64,000 nt of DNA from CAMDBL01 sp964498125 (GTDB lineage: Bacteria; Pseudomonadota; Alphaproteobacteria; Rhizobiales; Hyphomicrobiaceae), in NCBI GenBank assembly GCA_964498125.1, contig CAZCGE010000121.1, positions 1 through 64,000 on the forward strand, read 5' to 3'. Within the stretch, counting starts at the first letter, position 1. Every line of letters begins with the position of its first letter. Positions 18,465 through 26,901 of this stretch are shown here, piece after piece. The position numbers and the translations under genes were made by a program. The notes below the pieces were generated by a model that worked only from the letters and a program-made list of their open reading frames with translations, was not told the DNA's origin and ran no database searches.

Positions 18465-18739
18465 AAGCGCAAATGCCGTCGCCGTCTCTCATCTCCGAGA
18501 CCGTGCGCTCGCTCGTGCTGCTGTCGATCATCACCTGTCCGGCGTGCGGACACGCGGCATCGGAGACCATGCCGACCGACGCGTGCCAATATATCTACGA
18601 CTGCAAACAGTGCGGCGCGCGCATGAAGCCGAAGAAGGGTCATTGCTGCGTCTACTGCTCTTACGGCTCTGTGCCGTGCCCGCCGATCCAAGAGGATCGG
18701 ATGGGGCTCGGCGGCGATGGGCCGTGCTGCTCGTCCTGA
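18461..18739 (+). CDS. GDCCVxC-type cysteine-rich protein (GHCCVYC variant)
   Basis: The 92-residue protein contains CPACGH, an ACQYIYDCKQCGARMKPK block and GHCCVYCSYGSVPCPPIQ. This is the small cysteine-rich family, found next to MerT in environmental bacteria, whose core motif is GDCCVxC and in which some members carry selenocysteine. Here the position is an ordinary cysteine codon and the Asp is replaced by His. The ATG overlaps the merT stop (ATGA). It probably binds or hands over Hg(II) or another soft metal; no reaction is known. Confidence 0.78.
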   Translation: MKAQMPSPSLISETVRSLVLLSIITCPACGHAASETMPTDACQYIYDCKQCGARMKPKKGHCCVYCSYGSVPCPPIQEDRMGLGGDGPCCSS

Positions 18740-18761
18740 CGACCGTCGCCCGAATGTCTCC

Positions 18762-18986
18762 TCAAGAACCTTGCGTTAGCCCCTGTTGCTCCATCCGGAA
18801 CCTGATCGCCTCGATCGGGTCCGGCGGGTCCATGGGGTACTGTCGCTCCTCGAAGGCCTCGATCAGTGTCGCGAGCAGATCGAGCCGGTCGCCGCGCGGC
18901 GTGCCCGACTTGGAGCCCGACAGCCGCTCGATCTCGGTCAGCGCGTAGTCGGCTTCCGTGCGGATCGGCTTGATCTCGGTCGCCAT
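18762..18986 (-). pseudogene. HigA-like antitoxin, truncated before the HTH
   Basis: The N-terminus reads EIKPIRTEADYALTEIERL and then GTPRGDRLDLLATLIEAFEE. It continues into DPPDPIEAIRFRMEQQGLTQ, the conserved leader of HigA/XRE antitoxins. The frame then stops, exactly where the DNA-binding helix-turn-helix should begin. No HigB toxin is recognisable upstream. It is a remnant. Confidence 0.7.
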
Positions 18987-19651
18987 GTTCCAGATCCACA
19001 TTCTTTTGTTCGGCCCCCAGCGAGGCCCATTCTTTCATTCCGGCCCGCTCGGACGACACGCCGCTGAGCGCAGGGGCGGTCAAGTCTGGCGGCGTCTTCC
19101 GCAGCCACCCCGGCCATGCCGGGGTCGCCTTGACGGTCACGAGCACGGCGGCAGCCTTGGGCATTGTCAGGATCACAAACCGCCGATGATCGCCCAGACC
19201 TCGCTCAAGCCTAGCACGGTGCTCGGCCGGTCAAGGATGAACCCTGCGGGCGACCGCCGAAGGGGCGGTCGTCCTTGACTCGGCCTTGCGCGCCGTGCTG
19301 GCGGGAACCGCACGGCCGGGGCGGGAAAAGCAATCCCGGCCGAACAAGAAAATGTGGCTTCGCCGGACTCGTTGGGCGGTCTCGGCTTGCCGGTCACGGT
19401 TTGAGTTCGTGGAGAGGAACCAGTCGCGTGTTTACTTCACACCCTATGCACCTGCGGTGCGTACGCCCGTGCCGGGCGCGATGGCTAACGCCATGAGCTG
19501 CCGCGAGAAACGAGCAGAGAATGACGTGTACAGCGCCGTGTACGAGGGGGCGACCTTCAATCGGGATTGCTGAACTGGTCGAGAGGCTTGAGTGCTGCAT
19601 CTGTCGTACACAGCCCACGTATTCACTTCTGACCGCCGCAATGCCGAGTGC
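18987..19651. other. Intergenic region with a nested hairpin
   Basis: No gene was recognised between the antitoxin remnant and the relaxase 3' end. It contains one strong nested inverted repeat at 19230-19279. Other short frames here have no supporting motifs. Confidence 0.45.
19230..19279. repeat. Nested inverted repeat (hairpin)
   Basis: Outer arms GTCAAGGA (19230-19237) and TCCTTGAC (19272-19279) enclose inner arms CGACCGCC (19251-19258) and GGCGGTCG (19264-19271). No T-run follows, so it is not an obvious Rho-independent terminator. It may be a recombination or replication site of the element. Confidence 0.5.
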
Positions 19652-20764
19652 TCATTCACGATCGCGCGCTCGCTGGCGCTGTTTGAGATCGACAGCCAGG
19701 CCCGGCATATCGGCGCGCTGGTCCATCACGCGCGCCGCGCTGGCCAGCTTGTCGGCGGCGCGGTCGACACGCGCGACAGGTTGTGATGCCGGTGCTGATC
19801 GGATCGCCGGTTGCGATGGCTGGCGGTCAAGTGCTCTATGGTTGGCCATCGCCGGTCGAGGCTCGGGCGATCGCGGGGAAGCCTCGCGTCGGAACTCGAA
19901 GCCGCGGGCTCGCGCCTCAGTCCGCCACGCCTCGAACAGTGCATCGCGAGGAACGTCGCGCTTGGCACGGCGCGTCCGCAGCGCCGCCAGCTGCATGCCT
20001 TTGGCCGACGTGTAGCCGTGCGTCTCGGCTGCCGCCTCGATCGCCTGACGGCGCTTGGAGAACGCACGCTCGATCTCGCGCGGAATAGCGCGCATGCGAA
20101 AGCTATCACCCGATCGCTCGATGGCGTGGCCCGCGCGCTCCAGCTCGGCGGCGAGCGCCTGGCGATAGACGGCGCCCGCCTGCTTCTGCGCCTTGTACAG
20201 CTCGCGGCTGACGATGGCGCCCCAGGTGCCGTCCTTGCGCGGCGCCAGGTTCAGCACGAATACGTGGCTGTGCAGCTGCGGATCAAGATCGCGGCTGGTG
20301 TGGTGATCGAAGCGGGCCATCAGAAGACCGACGGTCTGCTCGCGGATGGCGCCGCCCTTGCCGCGCCGAGCCCATGCGGCCGTCTGCTCCAGATATGTTG
20401 TCGCCGCGACGACAGCCGTGCGATGCGCCCGCTCGATCCCGGACCGGTCGCCGGGCTCCGACAGCGCCCACTGCACCGACACCGATTTCGGCGCGCTGAA
20501 CGTCACGTCCCAGCCCGCGGCATGATTTTGGTGCTTGCCGCCCAAGGCTGCCAGACGCTCACCGGTCTTCGGATCGACGCCGCGCAACGCGGACTCGAAC
20601 TCCGATCGCGTCACCGGCCCCGACAGCGAGAGCCGAGCCGCCGCCTCCCCCGCCCACCGCCCAGGCGGCTCGCCGTCGCGCATGTAGTAGTCGTCCTGGC
20701 CGAGATGCTCGTAGTAGCCGAGCGCGGACTCAACCCCGCCGCGCGCCGAGATCGAGGCAACCAT
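19652..20764 (-). CDS. MobF-family relaxase (TrwC/TraA-like N-terminal domain)
   Basis: The 370-residue protein begins MVASISARGG and has tyrosine pairs at 17-18 and 26-27, matching the catalytic tyrosines of TrwC-type relaxases. The metal-binding motif is FDHHTSRDLDPQLHSHVFVL. It should nick at oriT and lead the strand during transfer. Full MobF relaxases carry a C-terminal helicase and reach about 1,000 residues; here only the relaxase domain plus a short basic tail is present. It is the last gene of a three-gene leftward mobilization operon. Confidence 0.87.
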   Translation of the reverse strand: MVASISARGGVESALGYYEHLGQDDYYMRDGEPPGRWAGEAAARLSLSGPVTRSEFESALRGVDPKTGERLAALGGKHQNHAAGWDVTFSAPKSVSVQWALSEPGDRSGIERAHRTAVVAATTYLEQTAAWARRGKGGAIREQTVGLLMARFDHHTSRDLDPQLHSHVFVLNLAPRKDGTWGAIVSRELYKAQKQAGAVYRQALAAELERAGHAIERSGDSFRMRAIPREIERAFSKRRQAIEAAAETHGYTSAKGMQLAALRTRRAKRDVPRDALFEAWRTEARARGFEFRREASPRSPEPRPAMANHRALDRQPSQPAIRSAPASQPVARVDRAADKLASAARVMDQRADMPGLAVDLKQRQRARDRE

Positions 20765-20770
20765 CGCCGC

Positions 20771-22561
20771 TCACTCCCCGATCTCGCGGATGCGCTTCGC
20801 CGCATGCTTCGAGAGCGGCGTCACGACATGAAGCTTTGTCGATTTGGCCGTGCTTGCTGCGGTCGCTGGTGATGCAACGGACCACTGCGCCGGAACATGG
20901 CCGGGACGGCGTTGCGGCAACGTCACGTAAGGCACGGTCAGCTCGAGCACGTCGTCGCCCAGGCCCAGCAGCAGCACCGCAATTCCGTCGCGGCGCGGGC
21001 CGAGACGTGTCGCGATCTCGGAGGCGGTCACGACACGCCGGATCTCACGGCGCCGCGTCGTCGTCACGCTCGATTGGCCGCTGACCACCGTTTCGCTGCG
21101 CTCGACGCGCTCGATCTCTTGGTCGCCGATCAGGGCGATCGCCTCCTCGGCGCCGCGGCCGGCGTTGATGCGTGTGATGATCTTGGTTCCGATCATCCCG
21201 ACCCAGGCGTCGGCCCGCTCACGTCCATAGGTGGCGCGAAGCTGCGCGATGTCCTGCGCACCGATCACCGTGATCACGCCCTTCGAGCGGCCGAGATCGA
21301 GGAAGGTGGAGAAATGCCCAAGGCGCGGCAGCTGCGGGAACTCGTCCGCGAAGATCCAGATGCGCCGCTCGCGGCTCTCCGCCAGCGACGGGCTGCCGAC
21401 CGCCGAGGCCAGCAGCGCCAGCATGCCGCCGATCCACGCATTCGACAGCTCGGGGTAGCGTCCGTCATGTTGCAGAATGACCGGCCGGAACGGCGCTGAT
21501 TTCTTGAGCCATTCCGAGATCGAGAAGCCGCCGCTCGTGCTCGCGCGCCAAGCGTCGGCGAGCGTCGCGACCACATTCATGTGAGCCTGGAAGGTCGAGA
21601 GCACGCTTTGCGTGGTCCGGCTGTCCGGCGTTTCGAGCAGGCGCACAGCATCGACGTGATGGGCTTTGGCCAGCCCGAGCAGCGTCTCGGCATTAGAGGT
21701 CGCGATGGTGTGCAGGTCGGACCAGGACCACCGCTCGCCGCGCGTCGCCTGCAGCGCTGCCACGCACACGACGAGAATGTCGCGCGCCGCGTCCGACCAC
21801 ATGGGATCATCGCTCTTCGGGATCAGCCGCGCCGCCAGCTCGCGCGCGTCCTGCTTGGTGCGGCAGTCGCGCGCGACGTCCCACACCAGTGAGCGACGGT
21901 CCTGCGGTGCGATCAACATCGGCTCACCGGGCAGGCCGGCCGTCATGTCGCCCTTGACGTCGAGCACCAGCACGCCGTCGCCGCGCGCGATGGCCGCCAG
22001 AATCAGATGCAGCATGGTCTGCGTCTTGCCGGCGCCGACGCTGCCCCAGATCAGCCAGTGCCGCGTCTCGCGCTCGCGGCTGACAGCGAGGCCAGGCAAC
22101 AGCTTGAGCCCCGCGCCGGATTGCTGGCACTCGGCGCGTGAGGAGCGGAGAAAGGCACGGGGCGCGTCGTCGCCGGTCAGCAGGCGCCGGCCGCGTATGA
22201 CGCGCAAGCTGGCTCGATCGCTGTGCAATGCAAATGCGAAGCCGAGCAACGACACGAGCACCAGGGCGCATGACGCAACCAGCGTCCAATACCGCCAGGT
22301 GAAGCCGGCGAGCGAGCCTGTGCGCGCGAACGATGCGGCACACGCGTTCCACAGTCGCGTGCTGGTAGCATCGCCCAGGCTGGAAAACGCGCGTGCGCCC
22401 ATGCAGTCGCGGATGTCTCCCGGCGCGTATGCCACCGCTCGCCCGTCCTGCGCAGTGCCGGCCGGCGGATACCAGTCTGTGGCGACCTGGTCGATGAGCG
22501 CAACCGCACTCATGGCCGCCAGCAGCAGACCCAGCATGATCACCTTGAAGCGAAGCATCAC
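20771..22561 (-). CDS. Type IV coupling protein (TraD/TrwB family)
   Basis: The product has 596 residues: two N-terminal transmembrane helices (about 7-22 and 92-112) around a periplasmic loop, then a RecA-like ATPase with Walker A GSVGAGKT at 173-180 and Walker B IWIFADE further on. The TraD_N/TrwB layout and the neighbouring relaxase identify it as the pump that links relaxosome to a secretion channel. The channel genes are absent, so a helper conjugation system would be needed. Its start overlaps the stop of the accessory gene. Confidence 0.88.
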   Translation of the reverse strand: MMLRFKVIMLGLLLAAMSAVALIDQVATDWYPPAGTAQDGRAVAYAPGDIRDCMGARAFSSLGDATSTRLWNACAASFARTGSLAGFTWRYWTLVASCALVLVSLLGFAFALHSDRASLRVIRGRRLLTGDDAPRAFLRSSRAECQQSGAGLKLLPGLAVSRERETRHWLIWGSVGAGKTQTMLHLILAAIARGDGVLVLDVKGDMTAGLPGEPMLIAPQDRRSLVWDVARDCRTKQDARELAARLIPKSDDPMWSDAARDILVVCVAALQATRGERWSWSDLHTIATSNAETLLGLAKAHHVDAVRLLETPDSRTTQSVLSTFQAHMNVVATLADAWRASTSGGFSISEWLKKSAPFRPVILQHDGRYPELSNAWIGGMLALLASAVGSPSLAESRERRIWIFADEFPQLPRLGHFSTFLDLGRSKGVITVIGAQDIAQLRATYGRERADAWVGMIGTKIITRINAGRGAEEAIALIGDQEIERVERSETVVSGQSSVTTTRRREIRRVVTASEIATRLGPRRDGIAVLLLGLGDDVLELTVPYVTLPQRRPGHVPAQWSVASPATAASTAKSTKLHVVTPLSKHAAKRIREIGE

Positions 22562-22902
22562 GACGCGCTCTCCCCAGCGGACAGCGCCGTGAGCAGCGCG
22601 TCGAACTTGACGCAGAGCTCGGCGACGACAGCCTCGGTGCGATCGGCAGTGACAGCGATCCCGCGCGCAGAGCCTTCGAGCGCTGCGAGCCGGCGCTCGA
22701 TTTGCATCAGCCGTTCGGCCATGGCCCGGTTGTCGCCACCGGCCAGCGCCGTCACGATCAACTCGCGCGCGATCGCCGTGACCGCGCCGGAAACGACGTG
22801 GGCGCGCGCCTGCAACTGCTCGATGTCACGGGCAGCGAGCCGCAGCGTGAAGGGGAGGGTAGCGTCAGATTTGTGGGTGCCGTTGGTCGCCGGCTTGGAC
22901 AT
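22558..22902 (-). CDS. Small mobilization accessory protein, RHH/coiled-coil
   Basis: The 114-residue protein has a short beta-helix-helix start (ATLPFTLRLAARDIEQLQAR), followed by a helical coiled-coil region ending LDALLTALSAGES-like. It precedes the coupling protein with an ATGA overlap. In MobF systems this position is usually held by a DNA-binding accessory protein (TrwA-like) that bends oriT and autoregulates the operon. The function is inferred from shape and position. Confidence 0.6.
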   Translation of the reverse strand: MSKPATNGTHKSDATLPFTLRLAARDIEQLQARAHVVSGAVTAIARELIVTALAGGDNRAMAERLMQIERRLAALEGSARGIAVTADRTEAVVAELCVKFDALLTALSAGESAS

Positions 22903-23036
22903 GGGTGCTCTCCTACGTGCGATGGCGGGCCATCAGCCAAGCAGGAGGGGCAAAGGCGAAACAGAGGGAAAATTTCGCGAAAACGGCAATGTCGCAGGCG
23001 CTCCAGCGAACCGAAACGGAGCGACACATCATAGGG
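22903..23036. other. Probable oriT / mobilization promoter region
   Basis: This is DNA between the accessory mobilization gene and the inserted IS. In MobF systems oriT is adjacent to the operon's first gene. The only clear structure is the TTTCGCGAAA block. No nic site could be identified by eye. Confidence 0.35.
22954..22983 (-). promoter_or_regulatory. Shared TTTCGCGAAA control block, copy 2
   Basis: AGGCGAAACAGAGGGAAAA leads into the palindrome TTTCGCGAAA (22973-22982). It matches copy 1 at 15081-15110 in sequence and in its position upstream of a leftward operon. It may be bound by an element-encoded regulator such as the accessory protein. Confidence 0.45.
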
Positions 23037-23039
23037 TTA

Positions 23040-24372
23040 GGATTCCCCGAACAATAGCTGAATCGCGATCTGTGTGCGTCGGTGTGACTCAGGGCTGGCG
23101 GATTCCTGTTTCGAGCGAACAGTTGTAGCCGGGAAGGCATGATCGATGAAGATGCCATTCGCACACGCTGGGACACGGTCGGCTCGAAGCTCGACGAGCG
23201 CGGGCGGCGCTTGTTCGCGGCGGGCGAGGTGAGGACCGCCGGCTGGGGTGGCCTGGCGGTCGTGTCGCGGATCACCGGGCTCGCGCGTTCGACGATCAAT
23301 CGCGGCGAGGATGATCTCGACTCCGAGCCCTTGGCCAAGGGGCAGGTGCGCCGCCCTGGCGCTGGTCGCAAAGCCGTCACCGCTACTGATCCCGATCTTG
23401 TCCCCGCCTTGAAGCGGCTCGTCGAGCCCGCCACGCTTGGCGATCCCATACGCCCGCTGCTGTGGGTTTCGAAGAGCATGGACAAGTTGGCCTCGATCCT
23501 GACCGGGATGGGGCATCCGATTAGCGCCGACACCGTGCGCAAAGAGCTTGTGAAGCTCGGCTTCTCGCGACAGTACAATCGCAAGGCCGACGAGGGCTCG
23601 AAGCATCCCGATCGCAACGCCCAGTTCGAGCACATCAACGCGAAGGTGGTGGCTGCTCAGGCCAAACGGCAGCCCGTCATCTCCGTCGACACGAAGAAGA
23701 AGGAACTGGTCGGCAACTACAAGAACGGCGGTTCCGACTATCGGCCGAAGGGCCAGCCCAGACGCGTCAATGTCCACGACTTCGAAGACAAGGAGCTCGG
23801 CAAAGTCGTGCCCTATGGCGTCTATGACGTGACGGCCAACACCGGCTTCGTCAGTCTCGGCATTACCAGTGACACGGCAGAGTTCGCCGTCGCGGCGATC
23901 CGCACATGGCTCGAGCGCATGGGGCGCGCGCGGTATCCGAAAATGCGCGAGCTGACCGTCACCGCCGACTGCGGCGGCTCGAACGGCGCGCGCGTCCGGC
24001 TGTGGAAGATCGAACTGCAAAAGCTCGCCGACCAAACCGCCTTGACGCTGCACGTGCATCACTACCCGCCGGGCACGTCGAAGTGGAACAAGATCGAGCA
24101 CCGGATGTTCTGCCACATCACGCAGAACTGGCGCGGCCGGCCCCTGACGGATCGCGTCGCAGTCGTCGAGTTGATCGGCGCCACCACGACAAGAGCCGGC
24201 CTGACGATCGAATGCGTGCTCGACGAACGTACCTACGAAAAAGGCATCAAGGTTTGCGATGCCGAAATGGAAGCCCTCGACATCATCGGCGATGCGTTCC
24301 ATCCTGAATGGAACTACACGATCAAGCCCAGGCGGACCGAAAAATCGCAGCGGTAATTGTTCTGGATGTCCT
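23040..24372 (+). mobile_element. ISAzo13-family insertion sequence, 1,333 bp
   Basis: Terminal inverted repeats begin GGATTCCCCGAACAAT on the left (23040) and, as reverse complement, GGACATCCAGAACAAT on the right (ending 24372). They are flanked by the direct duplication TTA at 23037-23039 and 24373-24375. The single transposase ORF fills the element. The insertion lies just upstream of the mobilization operon. Confidence 0.78.
23139..24356 (+). CDS. ISAzo13-family DDE transposase
   Basis: The 405-residue transposase has a DNA-binding N-terminus (LAVVSRITGLARSTINRG) and a DDE-type catalytic core: VISVDTKKKELVGNYKN, then TVTADCGGSNGAR, then PPGTSKWNKIEHRMFCHI with the final acid. These blocks are diagnostic of the ISAzo13 family. 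The frame is intact, so the IS may be active. Confidence 0.9.
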   Translation: MIDEDAIRTRWDTVGSKLDERGRRLFAAGEVRTAGWGGLAVVSRITGLARSTINRGEDDLDSEPLAKGQVRRPGAGRKAVTATDPDLVPALKRLVEPATLGDPIRPLLWVSKSMDKLASILTGMGHPISADTVRKELVKLGFSRQYNRKADEGSKHPDRNAQFEHINAKVVAAQAKRQPVISVDTKKKELVGNYKNGGSDYRPKGQPRRVNVHDFEDKELGKVVPYGVYDVTANTGFVSLGITSDTAEFAVAAIRTWLERMGRARYPKMRELTVTADCGGSNGARVRLWKIELQKLADQTALTLHVHHYPPGTSKWNKIEHRMFCHITQNWRGRPLTDRVAVVELIGATTTRAGLTIECVLDERTYEKGIKVCDAEMEALDIIGDAFHPEWNYTIKPRRTEKSQR

Positions 24373-24808
24373 TAGGTCGACAGTGGCCTCGGCGGCGCAC
24401 TCGACGACATTGACCGATCTGACCAGATCAGTAAGCTTGCCCGCGAACGCTTCCGCTCGTCGGGGACCAGGAGACGAACGGTGACTTCCTGCTTCGGGCC
24501 ACAACCGTCCATCTCGGCGATCTCTGCCCGCAACTTCTGCATTTTCCAGCATCGGACATTCGGATGGGAAAAGTCGGGTCCTCGTCGTGCCGGATTGCTC
24601 GTCGCTCGGTCAGTGCGAGGGGGGCCTCATCGGCATCGGGGGGGGGCTGGTTTACGGTCGATTGCTCTCGCCTCGTTCGTGGCGTAAAGCTTGTGCGGGG
24701 AGCGAACTGCTGCTGAGACGGAGGAGAGGCTCCCGCGCCCTGGTCTAGGGAGGGTACGTTCCAAAGGCCACGTCGATGACGTGGCCTTTGGCTTGGTGGG
24801 GAGGGCAC
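24373..24808. other. Region between IS and Mrp operon
   Basis: No convincing gene. The last part contains the perfect hairpin at 24761-24791 and the promoter region of the antiporter operon. A few frames look like worn coding DNA but match nothing I can name. Confidence 0.4.
24761..24791. repeat. Perfect 14-bp inverted repeat before Mrp operon
   Basis: CCAAAGGCCACGTC and GACGTGGCCTTTGG form a perfect 14-bp stem with a 3-base GAT loop, ending 17 bases before the mrpE start. It could be a terminator for upstream transcription, an operator dyad, or a leader hairpin affecting translation. A short poly-T tail is not present. Confidence 0.6.
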
Positions 24809-25282
24809 ATGCGCAGCGTCAGTCTAGGATTCCTGCTGTTCGCGTTCTGGCTGGTACTCTCCGGCCATTACACGCCGCTGCTGGTCGGGATCGGTGCTGT
24901 CTGCTCGCTTGTGTGCGTGCTAGCCGCCAAGCGCATGGGCGCCGCGGACGCCGAGGCGCATCCGACACAACTGTTCGTGCCGGCGCTGAGCTACTTCCCC
25001 TGGCTGGTCTGGGAAATCGTCAAATCGGCTTGGGCGGTTACCAAGATCATCATCCATCCCAAGCTGCCGATCTCGCCGACCATGACGGTTGTGAACGCCA
25101 GTCAGCGAACGAGCGTCGGCATCGTGACGTATGCCAATTCGATCACGCTGACGCCCGGCACGATCACGACCCATGTGAAGGGCAACCAGCTCACCGTGCA
25201 CGCGCTGGTGCGCGATGGCGCCCTCGACCTCGAGGGTGGCGGCATGGATGCGCGCGTCAAGCAGTTCGAGGGAGGGGCCTGA
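24809..25282 (+). CDS. mrpE: Mrp antiporter subunit E (MnhE/MbhA-like)
   Basis: 157 residues with two N-terminal helices (LGFLLFAFWLVLSGHYTP...) and a soluble C-terminal domain with VNASQRTSVGIVTYANSITL and TPGTITTHV, the MnhE family pattern. It is the first gene of a rightward operon in which every following subunit overlaps the previous one. The ATG at 24809 follows GGTGGGGAGGG. In Mrp complexes MrpE is needed for assembly and stable antiport of Na+ for H+. Confidence 0.88.
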   Translation: MRSVSLGFLLFAFWLVLSGHYTPLLVGIGAVCSLVCVLAAKRMGAADAEAHPTQLFVPALSYFPWLVWEIVKSAWAVTKIIIHPKLPISPTMTVVNASQRTSVGIVTYANSITLTPGTITTHVKGNQLTVHALVRDGALDLEGGGMDARVKQFEGGA

Positions 25283-25563
25283 TGTTCGCCGCCGCTACCG
25301 TTGCCGTCCTCATTGCTTTGGTGCTGGCCGTCGTCCGGGCGATCCGGGGGCCGACCGTGTTCGACCGCGTGCTCGCCGGCAACTCGGTTGGGACGCTCGC
25401 GATCCTGCTGCTGGCCGTGGTCGGCTTCCTCACCGGCCGGCCGGAGTGGCTCGATATCGGCCTGACCTACGGGCTGCTGAACGTCATCTCGACGCTCGCC
25501 GTTCTCAAGTTCTTCCGTCATGGCGACCTCGCCTATGACGCAGAGGAGGAGAAGGCATCGTGA
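25282..25563 (+). CDS. mrpF: Mrp antiporter subunit F
   Basis: 93 residues with three transmembrane helices and the MnhF core VVRAIRGPTVFDRVLAGN, then YGLLNVISTLAVLKF. The start overlaps the mrpE stop by one base (TGATG). MrpF is a small membrane subunit whose loop may take part in cation selectivity. Confidence 0.9.
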   Translation: MFAAATVAVLIALVLAVVRAIRGPTVFDRVLAGNSVGTLAILLLAVVGFLTGRPEWLDIGLTYGLLNVISTLAVLKFFRHGDLAYDAEEEKAS

Positions 25564-25928
25564 TCACACTTCTCGTCGACCTCGTGAGCTGGGTCTTCAT
25601 CCTCACTGGAAGCGCCTTCGTGATCGTCGGTGCCGTGGGGCTCGTGCGCATGCCCGATCTCTACACACGCATGCATGCGGCGAGCGTCACCGACACGCTC
25701 GGAGCCGGTCTCCTCATCATTGGGCTCATGCTGCAGGCGGGCCTGAGCCTCGTGACGCTCAAGCTCGTTTTCCTGCTCGCTTTGTTCTTTTTCACCGGGC
25801 CCGTGGCAACGCATGCACTGGCGCAGGCAGCCTTGCACCAGGGTGTCGCTCCGTTGCTCCATGAGGATCGCCGTCGGCGTTTGGACAGCAATAGCGACGA
25901 GGCTTCGAACCCGGACAAGGGGGCTTGA
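25560..25928 (+). CDS. mrpG: Mrp antiporter subunit G
   Basis: 122 residues with three helices and the MnhG/PhaG signature GAVGLVRMPDLYTRMHAASV followed by TDTLGAGLLIIG. It starts with GTG overlapping the mrpF stop. The C-terminal tail is long and charged. It is part of the membrane complex formed by the operon. Confidence 0.9.
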   Translation: MITLLVDLVSWVFILTGSAFVIVGAVGLVRMPDLYTRMHAASVTDTLGAGLLIIGLMLQAGLSLVTLKLVFLLALFFFTGPVATHALAQAALHQGVAPLLHEDRRRRLDSNSDEASNPDKGA

Positions 25929-26485
25929 TGGAAGCGTTTGTAAATGCAGTCCTGCTGACGCTACTGGCGGTCGTAACCGTTGCCATCATCCGGCAGCGCA
26001 GCCTGTTCAGCGTGGTCATCCTGGCCGGCATCTACAGCTTCCTGATGGCGAGCGTTCTCATTGTGCTCGACGCTGTCGACGTGGCCATGACGGAAGCATC
26101 CGTCGGTGCCGGGGTGTCGACGATTGTTCTGCTAGCAACTCTGTATCTCACGAAGTCGCAGGAATACCCGCAGCCGCGCAACGTGATCCTGCCGCTGTTC
26201 GTCTCGACCGTCGTTGGTGCAGCATTGATCTGGGGCACCTTCAGTTTGCCGCCCTTCGGCATCGCGGATGCGCCGATCCACAAGCACACGGCTCCCCGTT
26301 ACATCGATGAGACCGTCAAGGAAACGATGGTGCCGAACGCCGTCACCTCCGTGTTGGCGGACTATCGCGGCTATGACACGCTCGGCGAGACGACCGTGAT
26401 CTTCACGGCCGGCATCGGCGTGATGCTGCTGTTGAAGGGACGGCGCCGGCGTCAGAACAAAGACGGGGGAACAACGGCGTCATGA
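25928..26485 (+). CDS. MrpA C-terminal-like subunit (fused MbhD-MbhE type)
   Basis: 185 residues. The first half (RQRSLFSVVILAGIYSFLMA through VDVAMTEASVGAGVSTIVLL) is the DUF4040/MbhD module; the second half (PRYIDETVKETMVPNAVTSV through LGETTVIFTAGIGVML) is the MbhE module. In classical Mrp operons both are the C-terminus of the very long MrpA. Here they form a short stand-alone protein, as in membrane-bound hydrogenase antiporter modules. It begins one base after mrpG ends its reading and overlaps mrpB by four bases. Confidence 0.85.
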   Translation: MEAFVNAVLLTLLAVVTVAIIRQRSLFSVVILAGIYSFLMASVLIVLDAVDVAMTEASVGAGVSTIVLLATLYLTKSQEYPQPRNVILPLFVSTVVGAALIWGTFSLPPFGIADAPIHKHTAPRYIDETVKETMVPNAVTSVLADYRGYDTLGETTVIFTAGIGVMLLLKGRRRRQNKDGGTTAS

Positions 26486-26901
26486 AGCTCGACGTGATCT
26501 TGAGGATCGGCGTCAAGCTGATCGCACCATTTGTGCTGCTCTTCGCGCTCTATGTACACTTCCACGGTGACTTTGGGCCAGGCGGCGGCTTCCAGGCCGG
26601 CGTCATCACGGCGGCGATGGTCATCCTCGTCGGGTTGATCTTCGGGATTGACGCCGCCAAGCGCATCGCCCCGCAGGGCTTGGTCGAGCGCCTCATCCCG
26701 CTCGGCGTGCTGGTCTTTGCGAGCGCCGGCATCCCGGCACTGTTCCAGGGGCGCAATTATCTGGACTATGGCGTACTGGCGCACGACCCGGCACATGGTC
26801 ACCATCTTGGCATTCTGATGGTCGAGACCGGGGTGCTCATCACCGTGGCTGCAACCATGACAGCGATCTTCTACGCATTTGCCGAGCGGGGTCGCGCATG
26901 A
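26482..26901 (+). CDS. mrpB: Mrp antiporter subunit B
   Basis: 139 residues and four helices with the MnhB signature FHGDFGPGGGFQAGVITAA and later GILMVETGVLITVAATM. It overlaps both neighbours by four bases. It belongs to the same Na+/H+ antiporter module. Confidence 0.92.
   Translation: MKLDVILRIGVKLIAPFVLLFALYVHFHGDFGPGGGFQAGVITAAMVILVGLIFGIDAAKRIAPQGLVERLIPLGVLVFASAGIPALFQGRNYLDYGVLAHDPAHGHHLGILMVETGVLITVAATMTAIFYAFAERGRA

Noticed and set aside
18461..18739. Selenocysteine in the GDCCVxC-type protein
   Set aside because: The core motif positions are ordinary Cys codons and no in-frame TGA occurs inside the motif.
18987..19176. A HigB-type toxin upstream of the HigA remnant
   Set aside because: The frame here has no RelE/HigB features; only the antitoxin leader is recognisable.
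19230..19279. Rho-independent terminator for the relaxase operon
   Set aside because: The hairpin is over 370 bases beyond the relaxase stop and lacks a T-run on either strand.
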